A stretch of DNA of 45,821 nucleotides from contig QCVD01000020.1 in the NCBI GenBank assembly GCA_003208835.1, positions 1 to 45,821 on the forward strand, given 5' to 3'. The position numbers were made by a program, and so were the translations under genes. The notes beneath the pieces are model-generated. The model was not told the origin of the DNA. It ran no database searches and saw only the letters and a program-made list of their open reading frames with translations. Position 1 is the stretch's first letter, and every line of letters begins with the position of its first letter. Positions 29,390 through 36,747 of this stretch are shown in pieces. This stretch comes from Synechococcus sp. AG-683-C23 (GTDB taxonomy: Bacteria > Cyanobacteriota > Cyanobacteriia > PCC-6307 > Cyanobiaceae).

Positions 29390-30802
29390 ATGAGCAAGAA
29401 GTACGACGCTGGGGTCAAGGAGTACAGGGACACTTACTGGACTCCTGATTACGTCCCCCTAGACACCGACCTGCTGGCCTGCTTTAAGTGCACTGGCCAA
29501 GAAGGTGTGCCCAAGGAAGAAGTTGCTGCTGCTGTGGCTGCTGAATCCTCAACTGGCACCTGGTCCACTGTGTGGTCCGAGCTCCTCACCGACCTCGACT
29601 TCTACAAGGGCCGTTGCTACCGCATCGAAGACGTTCCTGGTGACAAGGAAGCGTTCTACGCTTTTATCGCTTACCCCCTCGACTTGTTCGAAGAGGGTTC
29701 CATCACCAACGTTCTGACCTCACTGGTCGGCAACGTTTTTGGATTCAAAGCTTTGCGTCACCTGCGTCTGGAAGACATTCGCTTCCCGATTGCATTCATC
29801 AAATGCTGCGCTGGTCCACCAAACGGCATTGCCGTTGAGCGTGACCGGATGAACAAGTACGGCCGCCCTCTTCTTGGTTGCACCATCAAGCCAAAGCTTG
29901 GCTTGAGCGGTAAGAACTATGGCCGTGTTGTCTATGAGTGCCTTCGCGGCGGTCTGGACTTCACGAAGGACGATGAGAACATCAACTCTCAGCCGTTCCA
30001 GCGTTGGCAGAACCGCTTCGAATTCGTTGCGGAAGCCATCAAGATTGCCGAACAGGAAACTGGAGAGCGCAAGGGTCACTACCTCAACGTGACCGCGAAC
30101 ACTCCGGAAGAAATGTATGAGCGCGCTGAGTTCGCTAAGGAACTCAATCAGCCGATCATCATGCACGACTTCATTACCGGTGGCTTCACAGCCAACACTG
30201 GTTTGTCGAAGTGGTGCCGCAAGAACGGCATGTTGCTGCACATTCACCGTGCCATGCACGCTGTGATTGACCGTCATCCCAAGCACGGCATCCACTTCCG
30301 CGTTCTCGCCAAGTGTCTGCGTTTGTCAGGTGGTGACCAACTCCACACCGGCACCGTGGTCGGCAAGTTGGAAGGTGATCGTCAGACCACCCTCGGCTAC
30401 ATCGACCAGCTGCGCGAATCCTTCGTTCCTGAAGATCGCAGCCGCGGCAACTTCTTCGATCAGGACTGGGGTTCCATGCCTGGTGTGTTCGCCGTTGCTT
30501 CCGGTGGTATCCACGTGTGGCACATGCCCGCACTGGTGGCGATCTTCGGCGACGACTCCGTCCTGCAGTTCGGTGGTGGTACCCACGGTCACCCCTGGGG
30601 CTCCGCAGCTGGTGCTGCTGCCAACCGCGTCGCCCTCGAGGCATGCGTCAAGGCACGTAACGCTGGTCGCGAGATCGAGAAAGAAAGCCGCGACATCCTT
30701 ATGGAAGCCGGCAAGCACAGCCCCGAGCTGGCCATCGCTCTCGAGACCTGGAAGGAGATCAAGTTCGAGTTCGACACCGTCGACAAGCTCGACGTCCAGT
30801 GA
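29390..30802 (+). CDS. rbcL: Rubisco large subunit (form IA)
   Basis: Carboxylates RuBP inside the carboxysome. The 470-residue protein starts [19 protein letters not shown], the form IA start, and has the active-site TIKPKLGLS (Lys167), [11 protein letters not shown] with the carbamylated Lys193 and Mg-binding Asp195/Glu196, and loop 6 with [10 protein letters not shown]. Form IA is the type packed in alpha-carboxysomes. It is followed after 119 bp by rbcS. The reading frame is intact and strongly codon-biased, as expected for an abundant protein. Confidence 0.99.
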   Translation: MSKKYDAGVKEYRDTYWTPDYVPLDTDLLACFKCTGQEGVPKEEVAAAVAAESSTGTWSTVWSELLTDLDFYKGRCYRIEDVPGDKEAFYAFIAYPLDLFEEGSITNVLTSLVGNVFGFKALRHLRLEDIRFPIAFIKCCAGPPNGIAVERDRMNKYGRPLLGCTIKPKLGLSGKNYGRVVYECLRGGLDFTKDDENINSQPFQRWQNRFEFVAEAIKIAEQETGERKGHYLNVTANTPEEMYERAEFAKELNQPIIMHDFITGGFTANTGLSKWCRKNGMLLHIHRAMHAVIDRHPKHGIHFRVLAKCLRLSGGDQLHTGTVVGKLEGDRQTTLGYIDQLRESFVPEDRSRGNFFDQDWGSMPGVFAVASGGIHVWHMPALVAIFGDDSVLQFGGGTHGHPWGSAAGAAANRVALEACVKARNAGREIEKESRDILMEAGKHSPELAIALETWKEIKFEFDTVDKLDVQ

Positions 30803-30808
30803 TCGGCA

Positions 30809-30836
30809 GGTTGGACGGCATCAACGTCGTCCAACC
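30809..30836 (+). other. Hairpin in the rbcL-rbcS gap
   Basis: GGTTGGACG at 30809-30817 pairs perfectly with CGTCCAACC at 30828-30836, starting six bases after the rbcL stop. A short CTTTTG follows, so it could be a weak terminator or an RNA-stability element that sets the rbcL to rbcS message ratio. Confidence 0.5.
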
Positions 30837-30921
30837 ACCGCCTTTTGTCATAACTCCGACCGGATTCAACCAACTCATTTGGGATATCCGGTCACTCACT
30901 TTTCCTTAAACCAGGATCCCC

Positions 30922-31263
30922 ATGCCTTTTCAGAGCACAGTGGGTGACTATCAAACAGTCGCCACCCTGGAGACCTTCGGCTTTCTTCCGCCGATGACCC
31001 AGGACGAGATCTATGACCAGATCGCGTACATCATTGCCCAGGGTTGGAGCCCGCTCGTTGAGCACGTCCACCCTTCAAATTCCATGGCCATTTATTGGTC
31101 TTATTGGAAGCTTCCCTTCTTTGGCGAGAAGGACTTGAACGTTGTTGTTAGTGAGCTCGAGGCTTGCCACCGCGCATACCCCGACCATCACGTACGCATC
31201 GTTGGTTACGACGCCTACACCCAGGGCCAAGGCTCCTGCTTCGTGGTGTTCGAAGGTCGCTGA
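30922..31263 (+). CDS. rbcS: Rubisco small subunit
   Basis: A 113-residue small subunit of form IA Rubisco, with TVGDYQTVATLETFGFLPPM, the QIAYIIAQGWSPLVEHV block, YWKLPFFGEKD and RIVGYDAYTQGQGSCFVVF. It caps the L8 core and contributes to the groove bound by the CsoS2 N-terminal peptides. It is followed by a strong terminator-like hairpin 22 bp past its stop, before csoS2. Confidence 0.98.
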   Translation: MPFQSTVGDYQTVATLETFGFLPPMTQDEIYDQIAYIIAQGWSPLVEHVHPSNSMAIYWSYWKLPFFGEKDLNVVVSELEACHRAYPDHHVRIVGYDAYTQGQGSCFVVFEGR

Positions 31264-31284
31264 TCTTTTGATCACTTGATCAAC

Positions 31285-31320
31285 GAGCCCTGATCTGTTT
31301 GATCAGGGCTCAAGATTTTT
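31285..31320 (+). terminator. Intrinsic terminator/attenuator between rbcS and csoS2
   Basis: An 11-bp perfect stem (GAGCCCTGATC / GATCAGGGCTC) with a TGTTT loop is followed by AAGATTTTT. It lies inside the carboxysome operon, so it likely lets only part of the transcription pass, keeping Rubisco and shell (csoS1-rbcLS) messages above csoS2 and downstream genes. Confidence 0.75.
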
Positions 31321-31367
31321 CGAGGGGAAAGATTCCCTTCACTTATTGATGACACTCTCGGGCGGAC

Positions 31368-33713
31368 ATGGCCAGACTTTCCAGTCGCGAATTAGCACTT
31401 GAGCGCCGCAAGGCTCTCACCACCTCCGGAAAGAAGGCTGCGGTTGCCTCCGGTTCGGGTCGTGTTCGCATAGCGGCCGATGCCCGTTCAACACGCACCC
31501 TTGCCAACGCATCTGATGCTGTTGTCGAAGTGTCGACACCTGCCGTCGCTGTAGCTCCGCGACGCCCGCAGTCATTAACGGCATCATCAGCCCCGCGTTC
31601 CCGTGTCAAGCCGGTGCGCCAACCCAGTCGTGAATTGGTGCTCGCCCGTCGGGATGCTCTCTCGCGCCGTGGCAAAACAGCCGATAAAACCAGCGATCGG
31701 AATCGAGCCGACGTCGCTCGGCAAACCCCAGTTGTTGCTTCAGCCGTGGTTGCTTCAGCAGCCGCCACTGAGTCATCTGCAGCGCCATCCCGGCCAGCAG
31801 CAGCAGTTCAGTTGAGCGGACGCACTAGCGACCGGCGTCAATCCACTCCAAAGCGTCGGGCGATTGAAAATCCCAGCCGCGCTTTGGTTCTGGCCCGACG
31901 CGATGCCATGTCAAAACATGGAAAAACTGCTGGTAAGCAGCCGACAAGCGCTGCTGCAGTGGCCCGTCAGGCCAATCCAGACCTCACCAGCCGCGAACTC
32001 GCCCAACAGGTTCGTGAGCTGCGTGCCAAGTCTGGTTCCCGCACCAATCAGAGCGCTGGAATCACGCGTCCATCTGGACCCAACCGTCACGGCTCGAAGC
32101 AAGCCGCTGCTGCTGATGCCCATTGGAAAGTGGGTGAAAGTGAGACATCGTCTGGACAAGTCGTTACGGGTACGCAGGCCAATCGTTCGGTGAAGACCAC
32201 TGGCAACGAAGCCAGCACGTGCCGTTCGATTACCGGTACTGAATATCTGGGTGCGGAGGTCTTCCAGACCTTTTGCCAATCAGCACCCGAAAGAACAACA
32301 CCTGCCAAGGTTCGTGTTTCTGCAACTACCCACGGCAACCGGGTCACCGGCAATGAAGTGGGTCGCTCCGAGAAAGTGACGGGTGATGAGCCCGGTACTT
32401 GTAAGAACGTGACCGGTACCGAGTACATCTCCGCCAATCAATCTGCCGCCTATTGCGGTGGTTCGAATCCTTCGCCTCGCAAGGTTGGACACAGCCAAAG
32501 CCAACAGGGCAGACGCATTAGTGGTGTGATGGTTGGCCAGTCCTCCAATGTCACGGGCAATGAGGCCGGTGCAAACCGCAGCCTTACGGGTGATCAATAT
32601 CTTGGATCTGATCCTTTGCCTGAAGGACGCCCAGCCACCAAGGTTGGTTTGTCTGAAACCCTTGCAGGAACAGGTGTTACGGGCACTCTTGTCGGTCGCT
32701 CATCGGCGGTAACTGGCGATGAATTTGGTTCCTGCCACCGCGTCACTGGTAACCAGTACCTGAGTTCTGAACAGTTCACTTCGTTCTGTGGTGCCAAACA
32801 AGAAGCACAAGCTCCCAAAGTGGGCTTCAGCGTCACCAACAAAAACGTGGTGGTGAGTGGAACTCAAACTGGACGGTCGGAGCGTGTAACAGGGGATGAG
32901 CCCGGTACGTGCAAAGCCGTGACGGGTACGCCCTATGCAGGACTCGAACAGGCTGGTCAGTACTGCGGTACCCCTGCGGTTCAAGCGATTCGTGCACGCA
33001 CGCCGTCACGTCCTGGTACGCCAGCTGCTCCCATGACTGGCATCCAGCCCGGTATCGGTGGTGTGATGACTGGTGCTGAACGCGGTGCTTGCGAAGTGAT
33101 TTCTGGTACGCCTTACATCGGTGGTGATCAGCTGGCCGCGGCATGCGGCGCCGATGCTCCCGCTGGTGCCGATAGCCATGGGCAGTCCGACAGCGGATCT
33201 CCATGGACAAGTTTCAGTGTGGTGTCTCCCGCTCGTGCTGCTCAGCAGCAGCGGGATACACAGTCCTCTGTGACCGGTACTGCTTACGAGGACGGCCAAC
33301 GGATTACTGGCCCTTTTGACCTGGCTGGCGGGAAAGTGACCGGTACAGAGCAATTTCGCTTTGACAACCGTGAGTTCCAGAACCGTCAGCAACAAACACG
33401 CCAGTTCCAACCCACGACCATCGCTCCCAAGGTTGATCAAGAACCTGCCAAGCCTGTATCCCGGGTGACTGGTGAAGGCTCGTCTACCAAGGTGACCGGT
33501 GATGACTGGGATCGTGGAGACCATGTCACTGGTACAGAAGGCATTTCGGCCCGTCGTCGCAACCCCACCCGTTCAGGTCCCATGAATGTCATGGCGCCTA
33601 GGGAGAACAAGCGCAATGAGGAAATCGAGTGGCCGATGAGTCGTGTTACGGGCTCCAGTGGCAGCACCGACAAGGGCTCTTTGATCACGCTTTCCGGCGG
33701 AGCCAGGGGCTGA
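31368..33713 (+). CDS. csoS2: Carboxysome assembly scaffold CsoS2
   Basis: A 781-residue, largely disordered, basic protein that binds Rubisco and shell and drives alpha-carboxysome assembly. Four N-motifs, the Rubisco-binding peptides, lie near residues 5-24 (SSRELALERRKALTTSGKK), 86-107, 169-190 and a weaker one at 207-224. The middle region (about 253-590) has six repeats of the type KVGxS...VTGTxxGRS..VTGDE...VTGTEY, most ending in a Cys. The C-terminal region has further VTG motifs and ends in RVTGSSGSTDKGSLITLSGG, the shell-anchoring tail. I see no canonical frameshift heptamer at the middle/C-terminal boundary, so only the long form is predicted. ATG 31368; csoSCA follows 7 bp after the stop. 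Confidence 0.96.
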   Translation: MARLSSRELALERRKALTTSGKKAAVASGSGRVRIAADARSTRTLANASDAVVEVSTPAVAVAPRRPQSLTASSAPRSRVKPVRQPSRELVLARRDALSRRGKTADKTSDRNRADVARQTPVVASAVVASAAATESSAAPSRPAAAVQLSGRTSDRRQSTPKRRAIENPSRALVLARRDAMSKHGKTAGKQPTSAAAVARQANPDLTSRELAQQVRELRAKSGSRTNQSAGITRPSGPNRHGSKQAAAADAHWKVGESETSSGQVVTGTQANRSVKTTGNEASTCRSITGTEYLGAEVFQTFCQSAPERTTPAKVRVSATTHGNRVTGNEVGRSEKVTGDEPGTCKNVTGTEYISANQSAAYCGGSNPSPRKVGHSQSQQGRRISGVMVGQSSNVTGNEAGANRSLTGDQYLGSDPLPEGRPATKVGLSETLAGTGVTGTLVGRSSAVTGDEFGSCHRVTGNQYLSSEQFTSFCGAKQEAQAPKVGFSVTNKNVVVSGTQTGRSERVTGDEPGTCKAVTGTPYAGLEQAGQYCGTPAVQAIRARTPSRPGTPAAPMTGIQPGIGGVMTGAERGACEVISGTPYIGGDQLAAACGADAPAGADSHGQSDSGSPWTSFSVVSPARAAQQQRDTQSSVTGTAYEDGQRITGPFDLAGGKVTGTEQFRFDNREFQNRQQQTRQFQPTTIAPKVDQEPAKPVSRVTGEGSSTKVTGDDWDRGDHVTGTEGISARRRNPTRSGPMNVMAPRENKRNEEIEWPMSRVTGSSGSTDKGSLITLSGGARG
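32124..33150 (+). repeat. Six degenerate middle-region repeats of csoS2
   Basis: Tandem coding repeats of roughly 50 codons, each with a KVGxS opening, paired VTG/ITG motifs and an ending of the type VTGTEY...YCG. Repeats 1-5 are regular; the third lacks the Cys and the sixth is reduced. DNA identity between units is partial, so this is old protein repetition rather than a recent DNA amplification. Confidence 0.85.
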
Positions 33714-33720
33714 TCTGCTG

Positions 33721-35484
33721 ATGGTTCGCTCTATGGCTTCCCGCAGCGGGCGAGCTCAGGCCCCCAAGGCTCCGAGTCGACGTCAGTTGCAGCAAGAGCG
33801 TTCCGATCAAGCGGATCGCTCTCCCACTTCGAACACACCAACAAGTTCAGCTCGCAGCGTCGCCCTTGAACGTCGTCGCGCTTTGACCACTGCTGGTAAA
33901 GCTGCCGTTGTTGTTCAAGGATCCATTGGAGCAGGCCGTATTCGGACTGGCCGCGACAATCGCCGTCCGGCTCCCCAGCAACCGGGATGGGTGCGACGGG
34001 ATCAGGCCCCTTCACCTAACGCACCGTCTCGCTCGGTGCCGTTCAACCTCAGTCGTTCCTCTCTGCCTCTTAATACGCGTCAACACCCCCTCACCAATCA
34101 GGTCGCGAACGAACACCTAAGGGCTTACGAGCAGGGTGTGAAGGGTCGCTTCGATCGCATCGTCCCCCTTCTCCAGCAGGTCTCTGCTCTTCAGCATGAG
34201 CCTGACTTCCTGGTTCAAGCCCAGCGCTTGAGTCGGGCTGAGCTGGGTTTTGATCTGCCCAGCCACATCCTGGAGCGGGCTTGGGTGCGTCCCCTGGACA
34301 TGCGCGGCCTATTTGCCTGGTGTGTGTTTGAGAGCCACCGGTTGTTTAGTGATCGCTTTTTTCAAGACGACCCATTGCAGGGAGCTGAAGGGAGTGCAGC
34401 AGCCCAAGAATTTGAGCGGTTTTTGCTGGATTGCGGCATCCATCTCTTAGATGTGACGCCCTGTGCTGATGGCCGATTGGCCCACACAGTGGCCTATGCC
34501 CTGCGGATTCCGTTTAGCGCTGTGCGTCGCCGCTCTCACGCTGGCGCCATGTTCGACGTGGAAAACACAGTGAACCGCTGGGTGAAAACAGAGCATCGTC
34601 GTCATCGGGAGGGCAAGCCCAATCCATCCAGCGAGCCAACCCGTTACCTCAAGGTGGTGACCTATCACTTCAGCTCTCTTGATCCCCACCATCAAGGCTG
34701 CGCTGCCCATGGCAGTAACGATGCGTTGGCGGCATCGGCTGGTCTTCAGCGACTTCTGGATTTTCGAGAGGCTGTCGAAAACAGCTTTTGTTGTGGCGCC
34801 TCCGTTGATCTGCTCCTGATCGGGCTCGATACCGATACCGATGCGATTCGCGTTCATCCACCGAATCGCGACAGCGAAATGGTGCTGGATCGCTGGGTTT
34901 GTGCTCGGGAGCTCCATGCCGCAACAGCGGGGATGTCTCCGGATCAGGCGATGGCTCAGTTGGCCGAGGCTGTGGAATCTGCTGCTCCAGGTCCGATGGA
35001 GCCCGGTATGGTCACCTTCGTGACCCGTTTGTTGGCCAACAACTGCTCACAGATTGATTACGTGCAGGATCTGCACGGGGCGCCTTATCCAGATGCCGGA
35101 CATGCCGAGCGCTTTATCGGAGTGGGCATTGGATTTAAAGAAGTGCACCTTCGCAATCTCACCTATTTCGCCCATCTCGACACGGTCGAGGAAGGAGCCC
35201 CTGATCTCGATGTGGGCGTCAAAATTTTTCGGGGACTCAATGTGTCCCGTGACCTACCGATTCCGGTGCTGGTTCGCTTCGATTATTCGGGGCGTGTTCC
35301 CGGTGCTCGCGATCGCGCCATTGCCGATTGTTGGCGTGTGAATCAAGCCATCGCAGACCGTTATTCCGATTTGGTAAAAGACGGTTTGTTGCACACTTGC
35401 TTGACCGTTCGTGACCGGCATCAAGCGACAACGGCCGAGATTATCGGTTCTACGCTCGACCCCCAGATTCAGGAGGCCCACTGA
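33721..35484 (+). CDS. csoSCA: Carboxysomal carbonic anhydrase
   Basis: Converts bicarbonate to CO2 inside the carboxysome. The 587-residue protein is a beta-type-related (epsilon) anhydrase. A disordered basic leader (about 1-135) is followed by the helical domain and the catalytic domain. Cys248, His316 and Cys327 fit the zinc ligands (spacing 68 and 11, matching the Halothiobacillus enzyme), with the Asp250/Arg252 dyad in PCADGRLAH. The C-terminal third is the degenerate second domain that lost its metal. The leader holds SARSVALERRRALTTAGKAA (residues 43-62), nearly the same as the first CsoS2 Rubisco-binding motif. ATG 33721 is used; ATG 33733 is possible. Confidence 0.96.
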   Translation: MVRSMASRSGRAQAPKAPSRRQLQQERSDQADRSPTSNTPTSSARSVALERRRALTTAGKAAVVVQGSIGAGRIRTGRDNRRPAPQQPGWVRRDQAPSPNAPSRSVPFNLSRSSLPLNTRQHPLTNQVANEHLRAYEQGVKGRFDRIVPLLQQVSALQHEPDFLVQAQRLSRAELGFDLPSHILERAWVRPLDMRGLFAWCVFESHRLFSDRFFQDDPLQGAEGSAAAQEFERFLLDCGIHLLDVTPCADGRLAHTVAYALRIPFSAVRRRSHAGAMFDVENTVNRWVKTEHRRHREGKPNPSSEPTRYLKVVTYHFSSLDPHHQGCAAHGSNDALAASAGLQRLLDFREAVENSFCCGASVDLLLIGLDTDTDAIRVHPPNRDSEMVLDRWVCARELHAATAGMSPDQAMAQLAEAVESAAPGPMEPGMVTFVTRLLANNCSQIDYVQDLHGAPYPDAGHAERFIGVGIGFKEVHLRNLTYFAHLDTVEEGAPDLDVGVKIFRGLNVSRDLPIPVLVRFDYSGRVPGARDRAIADCWRVNQAIADRYSDLVKDGLLHTCLTVRDRHQATTAEIIGSTLDPQIQEAH

Positions 35485-35486
35485 TC

Positions 35487-35801
35487 ATGCTCATCGTCAA
35501 GGTCATTAAGCCACTGGTCTCCACCAATCGCATCCCAGATTTCGAGCACAAGCACCTTCAAGTTGTTCTTGATGGCAGCACCAAAAAAGTTGCTGTTGAC
35601 GCTGTTGGTGCCAAGCCCGGCGATTGGGTGATTTGTGTGAGTAGTTCTGCCGCTCGAGAAGCGGCTGGAAGTAAGTCGTATCCCAGCGATCTCACGATTG
35701 TGGGGATCATTGATCATTGGGAGCCAGATCCTCCGAAAACGGCGTCTCCTGCACCGAGTTCTTCCCCCTCCACGAAATCCTCAGGAGGCACGGCAGGCTG
35801 A
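35487..35801 (+). CDS. csoS4A: Carboxysome vertex pentamer protein CsoS4A
   Basis: A BMC-P (EutN/CcmL-type) protein that closes the twelve vertices of the shell as pentamers. The 104-residue protein has MLIVKVIKPLVSTNRIPDFE, VVLDGSTKKVAVDAVGAKPG and DLTIVGIIDHWE. The core ends near residue 83, and about 20 extra residues rich in Pro, Ser and Thr form a disordered tail not needed by the fold. It starts 2 bp after csoSCA, and its stop overlaps the csoS4B start (TGATG). Confidence 0.96.
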   Translation: MLIVKVIKPLVSTNRIPDFEHKHLQVVLDGSTKKVAVDAVGAKPGDWVICVSSSAAREAAGSKSYPSDLTIVGIIDHWEPDPPKTASPAPSSSPSTKSSGGTAG

Positions 35802-36052
35802 TGGAGATCATGCAAGTGTCCGACACCTTGGTCTGCACCTACCGCGTCGCGGGTTTGGATCACATGCATCTGCGCATTCTTGTGAATAACAAGGGCAAGA
35901 AACTTGTTGCTGTTGATCCTGTTGGCGCCAGAAAGGGCAATTGGGTCTTTACTGCTAGCGGTTCGGCTGCGCGCCATGCCTGCCCAGACAACACCGTGCT
36001 CACCGATCTCACCATCGGCGGAATCATTGACCACTGGACGCCGGACGGATAG
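35801..36052 (+). CDS. csoS4B: Carboxysome vertex pentamer protein CsoS4B
   Basis: The second BMC-P vertex protein, 83 residues: MEIMQVSDTLVCTYRVAGLD, VAVDPVGARKGNWVFTASGS and DLTIGGIIDHWTPDG. Paralogue of csoS4A without the tail. The ATG at 35801 shares a base with the csoS4A stop, which implies coupled translation; the ATG at 35810 is a less likely start. It is 52 bp before csoS1E. Confidence 0.95.
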   Translation: MEIMQVSDTLVCTYRVAGLDHMHLRILVNNKGKKLVAVDPVGARKGNWVFTASGSAARHACPDNTVLTDLTIGGIIDHWTPDG

Positions 36053-36104
36053 GGATTGACCCTCCGCTCCTCTGTCTCCGTTCTGCATCCAACTTTTATC
36101 AGTT

Positions 36105-36635
36105 ATGGCTTCTCCTTCCTCTACACCGCGTCGTCGCAGTACTGCAGCTAACAAGACAGTTGATGTAATGCCGGTTGCTGCTGCAGCGAGTTCAAGCGCC
36201 ACCTCGTCCAGCTCCAGTGAAAAGGGGAAGCCCTCTCAGGCGGCTCAGGCAGCCTCGAACTCTGCCTCGAAATCGATGGCAACAACGCCTCCTACGGGTG
36301 GTGGCTTGGCCCAATCAGCTGCAGGCTCGAATGGCAGGGTGCGTGGGGTGGCCCTTGGGATGATTGAAACCCGCGGCATGGTTCCCGCGATTGAAGCCGC
36401 TGATGCGATGACCAAGGCAGCGGAAGTGAGCTTGGTTTGTCGGGAGTTCGTCGGTGGCGGTTATGTGACGGTGATGGTGCGAGGTGAGACCGGTGCAGTG
36501 AACGCTGCAGTCCGTGCTGGTGCTGATGCATGCGAGCGCGTTGGCGATGGCCTCGTCGCTGCCCACATCATTGCTCGCCCCAATGATGGTGTTGAGCCAG
36601 CTCTCGTTAGCACAGGAGCCATGCGTCGCAGTTGA
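36105..36635 (+). CDS. csoS1E: Carboxysome shell BMC protein with long N-terminal extension (CsoS1E)
   Basis: A 176-residue protein: about 79 residues of Ser/Ala/Thr-rich disordered leader beginning MASPSSTPRRRSTAANK, then one BMC domain (about 80-170) highly similar to CsoS1A (GVALGMIETRGMVPAIEAAD). The C-terminal tail differs. CsoS1E is a known minor shell paralogue of some Prochlorococcus and Synechococcus. The leader would project from a hexamer face and could bind cargo or other shell parts. Several stretches are nearly identical in DNA to csoS1A. It is the last cso gene, 112 bp before ndhF4. Confidence 0.9.
   Translation: MASPSSTPRRRSTAANKTVDVMPVAAAASSSATSSSSSEKGKPSQAAQAASNSASKSMATTPPTGGGLAQSAAGSNGRVRGVALGMIETRGMVPAIEAADAMTKAAEVSLVCREFVGGGYVTVMVRGETGAVNAAVRAGADACERVGDGLVAAHIIARPNDGVEPALVSTGAMRRS
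36379..36415 (+). repeat. 37-bp tract identical to part of csoS1A (copy 2)
   Basis: Exact direct repeat of 29062-29098. The pair flanks the whole rbcL-rbcS-csoS2-csoSCA-csoS4AB block. Confidence 0.9.
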
Positions 36636-36747
36636 AACCACAAATCGCCAATGAAAGTGGTTCACCACACGCCCCCCAATTGGCCTTTTCACGCCTATAT
36701 TTTCGGCCCAATCAACGACCTGCCCGATTGCGATCTCGCTTGCTGTT

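Noticed and set aside
29720-30295. 191-codon minus-strand frame opposite rbcL
   Set aside because: It is a by-product of the strong codon bias of rbcL; the rbcL reading is beyond doubt.
32840-32846. C-AAA-AAC as a possible frameshift site in csoS2
   Set aside because: It does not fit the X-XXY-YYZ rule in the reading frame, and it lies within a middle repeat, not at the boundary where a short CsoS2 form would end.
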